From Mactromeris polynyma (lineage: Eukaryota > Mollusca > Bivalvia > Venerida > Mactridae), in contig JASFXZ010000001.1 of assembly GCA_032209605.1 (NCBI GenBank), positions 39,312,619-39,376,618 of the forward strand: 64,000 bases of DNA, written 5' to 3'. The notes under the pieces are model-generated. The model saw only the letters and a program-made list of their open reading frames with translations. It ran no database searches and had not been told where the DNA came from. Of this stretch, positions 59,371-64,000 are shown one piece after another. The stretch's first letter is position 1; every line of letters begins with the position of its first letter. The translations under genes were made by a program, and so were the position numbers.

Positions 59371-61200
59371 TCAGGTTATATATTTGAGGACCAGAGCAGT
59401 ACAATATTTCGAATGACAATGTAATTACGGCCTTCAAATTATTCAAGTAATCTGATCATATGGCTTAGATATCTGAAATTCTTATTAATTAATGAAATTC
59501 AAATACTAATATGATTACAACAGTCTATACAGAATCATTTAATACTTGAATTATGGTGTAACTATCTAATTTTGTGTCAGATTGCTTTTTTTCAAACCCA
59601 TCATATATCTGTAAAGTTAATTGATAACTCGTTTAGCAAACCTTAGCATGTTTTAAGCTGTAAGGTTATATGGTTCTTCTTTTTATTCACTTTTAATATT
59701 CTGTATTTCATAGTATAAATCATATAATGCTTAAATGAAGGGTTGTCTAAAAATGTAACGAATTTATATTCACAGTACCTCAAAGTATTCAAACTGAACT
59801 AGAGGTAGGTTCTATTATACACTTACCCTTGTTTTACAATAACTGGGGGACCGAACATTCGGCCCCGCAAATTTCGTGAGGCGACCGGCTAATATGGTCA
59901 AAGTATTTATTTCCAACGAGTGAGGGTATGTTCTTTATTTCCAATGAGAGAGAACCGGTTAAATGTTTAACATACGGCGTTTTTTTCGGAGCTCCGTCCA
60001 CCATGCGCAGATACAAACGTAACTTCACGATTTTTTCCTACTCAAAGTTTGCGAGCACGGTCATTGAGATTCCAGGTGTCAAAAATGTCAAAACGCACAC
60101 TTATTAAAATACTGGTATTGAAAGTATTTCATATATCTCTCCGATGTTGAAACTGTAGTCGTTAGATATGCCTGCAATTGGAGACATAGAGGGAAAAAGC
60201 ATTAAGCATTTTTATTCTAACTAATTAAAACCTACCCAGTTTTAAATTCTTAAATAAAGGTGAAACCAAAATGTGACCGCAAGTGAATCAGGTACAGACC
60301 ATATCGTCTGCTGCTACAAGTTAGGTTCGAGCTTCAGCGTTCCTTGGGGCGGCCAAAAAGGGAAAATACAATAAGAGATTACACAATTAAATAAGTTTTT
60401 TACTTTTCCGCATTTGTGTCATATGACTATGGTGTAAAATATTCATTATTTATATCATTTTGACTTCTATTGTTGTTTGTATTGTTTCAATAGCTGTTAC
60501 AATGATTTAATAATGCTAGCCAACCCACTTGGATCCTCTTTGGGCAAGTGCAGGCGCCGTGCTATAGAAAGTTTGAACCCGGACGAATTGACCAATCAGA
60601 GACAGGTCCATGGCAGATCGATGGCAATGAAATATACAGGTATTTCTAAAAATAACCCGAAAGTTTAAATCCCGTGCAACATAAAATATAAGAACAAATG
60701 AGTTATGTTTATACTTTTATTATAGAAAATTCAGAATCTATACAGAAAAGATGCGCAGTGTCTTTATATTATAGTTGCTTATATTGAGCCAATTAGAATG
60801 AAATAATACTTGCAAAAACACTGACAAGCCCCTATAGTAATGTTTTGTTGTAGTTTTTTCCATAACAAGCTGTACAGATGAACCTCTATAAAAGGAAGCC
60901 TTTATGAATTAGAAATGTACATGGAGCAGTATCTACTAGCGATTCCATGGGGACGTCATATTCCACATCCTTATATGTCTATCTGACGGAGTATAACTTT
61001 TTATGAAACTATAAAAAAATCCAACAAGCGTTCGGATTTATTGTAGTATGATATCTGTAATGATGATGTTTTACGCATGTGATAAAGTCCTTCTGAGTTG
61101 GTATTATGTCCAATAATTTAAAAATTAAAAATAAAACACATTCATTGTTTTATGAGGCTTAATCTTGAGCAAAACCAAAAGATGACCAAACAGTTACGCC
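59371..61200. other. Intergenic DNA with one possible exon
   Basis: Mostly AT-rich. A CG-richer patch at 60514-60639 forms an open, splice-bounded stretch (see findings), but no gene can be assembled around it. Confidence 0.4.
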
Positions 61201-61221
61201 CCCAATTAGGCTGAATCCTGG

Positions 61222-61288
61222 ATCAGCCCCGGGACAGTCCCCCCTTGGTATATGACAGCTCCCCCCCCCCCTTGATACCGGGGCTGAT
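61222..61288. repeat. Inverted repeat with poly-C loop
   Basis: ATCAGCCCCGG (61222-61232) and CCGGGGCTGAT (61278-61288) are perfect complements. The loop contains runs of C (CCCCCC and about 13 C). It directly abuts the LINE fragment. Confidence 0.65.
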
Positions 61289-61296
61289 TTCGAGCT

Positions 61297-61768
61297 TAGA
61301 ACAATACTCCAGATACTGCCCTACGCTGAACCATTTCAAGTTGGTTTATAAAAGCAGTCTGAATATGGGGCCCAGACGGATGATGAGTACTCCAAGCTTG
61401 GACGTACGTATGTGCGGTAACCTTAGTTTTGGGTGGACATGACGAGATGTTTCTTCTGATAAAGGATAAAGTTGAGTTTGCCTTCTTGGTGACGTTGTTA
61501 ATATAATGTGTCCGTGCTAGGTCAGGAGAGATGGATACTCCAAGGTATTTTGCTGAGTTTGTTGTGGAGAGGGTTTTTCCATGGATGGTGTACTGAGTTT
61601 GGAGGATGTTACTTTTAGTGTTGACGTGGATGACTTCGCACTTTTCCGGATGAAACTACTCCTGCCAATCACGTTCCCAATCTTGAAGGTTGTCGATGTC
61701 TTCTTGTAGCTGTTTGGCGTCCTCCTGACTCTTATGCAGGTGGTCTAGGCCTAATATATAAAGGGGGT
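61297..61768 (-). pseudogene. Decayed LINE (Jockey/CR1-type) reverse transcriptase fragment
   Basis: The - strand translates with interruptions into the C-terminal part of a non-LTR reverse transcriptase. Recognisable pieces are QLQEDIDNLQDWERDWQE, then a stop, FHPEKCEVIHVNTKS, AKYLGVSISPDL, NNVTKKANSTLSFIRRNI, and, after a frameshift, TAFINQLEMVQRRAVSGVLF. The order FHPEKC, KYLGV, KKANSTLSF, EMVQRRA is typical of Jockey/CR1-type elements. It is broken by at least one stop and one frameshift and lacks the catalytic core, so it is inactive. Confidence 0.8.
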
Positions 61769-62540
61769 CCTCCCCGGGGTGCGTATAGAAGCGTTTTCCT
61801 GCGTTTTCTGGTTATTTAGTGTAGCAGTAAAGTGATTTATCAAGTGTAATTATGTTTCTATGTGATATTCAACAATTTATATAGTTTCATGCAATTCTTC
61901 CTGCATTCTATTTATCTATTTATTCGTATTATTTTTTGTTGCTTAGGGAATTTTAACCGAGGCAATTGCCTCGGTGTGCCTCAGCGTAGCTATAGGCCTG
62001 ACATCTACTGAACCGTTCACACGGACTTACACATCCAGGGTTCCAAAGCGAAGCTATAACAGACATTAATTCGTGTTAACCGAATATGTACGCTAACAAG
62101 TTACAATAAATCGATATTTTTCATACGAAACAATGAGCTTTTAAATGCAATAAAATGATGCTTAAATTGCCGCCGGTCGAAAACATGAGTGCCGAGTGTG
62201 CTGAGTGTAGAAAATGTATTCTCCTTCAACAGATTGTTTTTATAACTCGAAATACGCGTTTGTTTGCTGTAAAAAAACAAAGCAACATAACATTAAATAA
62301 CAACGAGAAATTGTTTACAGTTTAACCCGTCTATATATACTTGTGTAGACCACTTTTTCGGTGTTTGTTTATAATCATATAATGCTGGGTCATTCGGAAG
62401 TTTGCGTTTAATTCTTTATCGGTGAGCATTATCTTCCTGTTAGCAACTGAGTCATTGAAACTGAATAAATTAAATCGATAATCGTTTAAAAGTAAAGTTG
62501 TAAAGTAATTATTTTAAATCAATCATTTAATACATACATG
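61769..62540. other. Unassigned intergenic DNA
   Basis: AT-rich. It contains GGCAATTGCCTCGGTGTGCC at 61963 and no coding signal. Confidence 0.4.
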
Positions 62541-62733
62541 CACGGACCTATATACCGTATATAGGTCCGTGATACATGTAAAACACCAAAGTGTCATAAG
62601 AATACACCAAAACTAACGCCTATACAGTTTACATATACTTTTATTTCGAATTTATATAACAACTTTATGTCATATTCGGCGTTTATAAATCATGATTTTT
62701 TATTAAAATTTCATAATATCACGGACCTATATA
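62541..62733. mobile_element. Small MITE-like element with 17-bp terminal inverted repeats
   Basis: TATATAGGTCCGTGATA (62558-62574) and its exact complement TATCACGGACCTATATA (62717-62733) flank about 140 bp of AT-rich DNA. A third copy of the end lies back to back at 62541-62554, forming a 31-nt palindrome with the left end. No coding capacity. Confidence 0.6.
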
Positions 62734-64000
62734 CATATGTGAGGGGTCGAATTAACTTGCCGAATAATCGCAAAATAGGGGTCGAGCTGTTCAGGGGTCG
62801 AGTTGACTTGGTTTTATAGCGGGGTCGAATTGTTCAGGGGTCGAGATACCATCCAATACTACTTTGTTTTATATATGCACTTTGCGCTCTTTGTATGCTT
62901 TGTACCCAAATGAAAAGGTCAAGGCCGGCAAAATGGCTTTACAAGTAGGCGGTCCATTTTTTACTTATTTCTTTCTATTTTGACTGCATGTTTCCATATT
63001 TTATCATTCTTTTAATTATATTTGCAATTTGGAAACAGTTTTTATTATATGCTCTTTGCGTCAGTGTTTGACATTGCTCATATTCAATGTATCCATCATG
63101 AGGAAGTGAACAGTCATGACAGTCATCTGGCTCCCGATATCTGGCTTGTCTGAGTAGCATAGAAGTTGAACGCTTGGTCACTCAATCTCAACTATGACAT
63201 GTTTATAAACTTAACTGAATGTCTTAGTTGAGATACATCTATTGAATACTGTTACAAAAAGCATGACAGAATCCTGTCAGACTGTATTCAGTGCATAGTA
63301 TAATTACTATTTACAAATAGGAAGTGGCTACAATTAGTGAATTACTGAACCTAGTCCCGAGTTCTAGCTTTATGAGAGTCCCGTAACTGTAGAGAATCAA
63401 CACTGTAAGGCTACACTTATGGGAGTTTGTTTAATGCTGTATGTATGTCATTATTAGAGTCATTTACTATTAAAAAAGGCAAGTACTTGCCAATTAACTG
63501 TCAACATGTTCCTTAAGAATATGGAGAATCCAGAAATAAAACTAATGAATGTAAGTTACGTTATCATCGTAAATTAATGCATAAAAATATATAGTTTTAC
63601 TATGACAGCAGAAGTGTCTTGAGTCTCTGACTCCCTTTTCTTTCTAGGGACTCCCATTTTCAACTTACTGTGCATCCCGGGGATCCTACAAATTTACTGA
63701 GAACCCCCAATTTATCAAACAAGAGAGTCCAAGGACCTCTAGCAGAAAAATCCTAGGGAAAACTCAGCGGTGTCATTAAGGGACGGTAGCGGGTAAAATT
63801 ACCCGGTAACTTAAGCATTACCATCTGGCTACTTTTCATATATATGAGTGTTTATAATTAAGGGGAGTACCCCCAGACCTCCACCTATTTATGGTTTCCC
63901 TAGTTCCTACATCTACAATATTTACCTCCCTTGTTCTTAACTGTCGGCCATTTTGATAGGCAAAACAAAACTGATAAGCCCTTATAGGGGTAATTTCCAA
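62734..64000. other. Unassigned intergenic DNA
   Basis: GGGGTCGA followed by ATT, GCTG, GTTG, ATTG or GATA occurs five times within 62744-62845, probably remnants of a short tandem unit. The rest is AT-rich. A CCCGGTAACTTAAGC patch near 63804 is not recognised. No gene seen. Confidence 0.4.

Noticed and set aside
61245..61442. 65-codon + strand frame
   Set aside because: Antisense to the LINE reverse transcriptase fragment and its poly-C flank.

Overview
This is a window of animal nuclear DNA, most likely from a bivalve mollusc. It is AT-rich, both genes are split into small exons by long introns, and the proteins are metazoan. The bivalve call rests on the dispersed repeats, which I recognise from memory as common in bivalve genomes. 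The species cannot be named from the sequence.

Two host genes lie tail to tail. On the + strand, positions 149-9875 hold the last ten coding exons of a PWWP-domain protein that resembles PWWP3A/MUM1; its 5' part is outside the window. On the - strand, positions 54043-18723 hold a complete casein kinase I gamma gene of about 35 kb. It has ten constant coding exons and two alternative last exons. All splice phases in both genes close, so the reconstructions are internally consistent. The two genes are probably unrelated in function: one is chromatin/DNA-repair-like and the other is a membrane-anchored signalling kinase.

Most of the rest is intron and mobile or repetitive DNA. The kinase intron at 20367-32333 carries a complete Ty3/gypsy LTR retrotransposon (21927-26560) in antisense orientation to the host gene. 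Its two 156-bp LTRs are identical, its target duplication is perfect and its 1311-codon gag-pol frame is unbroken, so the insertion looks very recent. Just beyond it is a 35-bp minisatellite of about 70 copies (26761-29205), then a 47-bp minisatellite. Further tandem arrays have 145-bp units (785-1930), 73-bp units (7218-8020), 57-bp units (9886-10670), 42-bp units (44877-45166) and 169-bp units (58250-59370). Two dispersed families, called A and B here, share a 3' end in CTCTTGT. Several small inverted-repeat elements (MITE-like) and a decayed LINE reverse transcriptase (61297-61768) complete the picture.

From 54.1 to 64 kb, upstream of the kinase, I see a probable promoter, the 169-bp satellite, a tRNA-like SINE head, the LINE fossil and small inverted-repeat elements. 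No further gene can be supported there. No rRNA gene, intact tRNA gene or CRISPR array was found. I found no clear new biochemical system. The strongest leads are the alternative palmitoylation-type kinase tails, the apparently young retrotransposon, the repeat carrying clustered nuclear-receptor half-sites, and the shared repeat termini.
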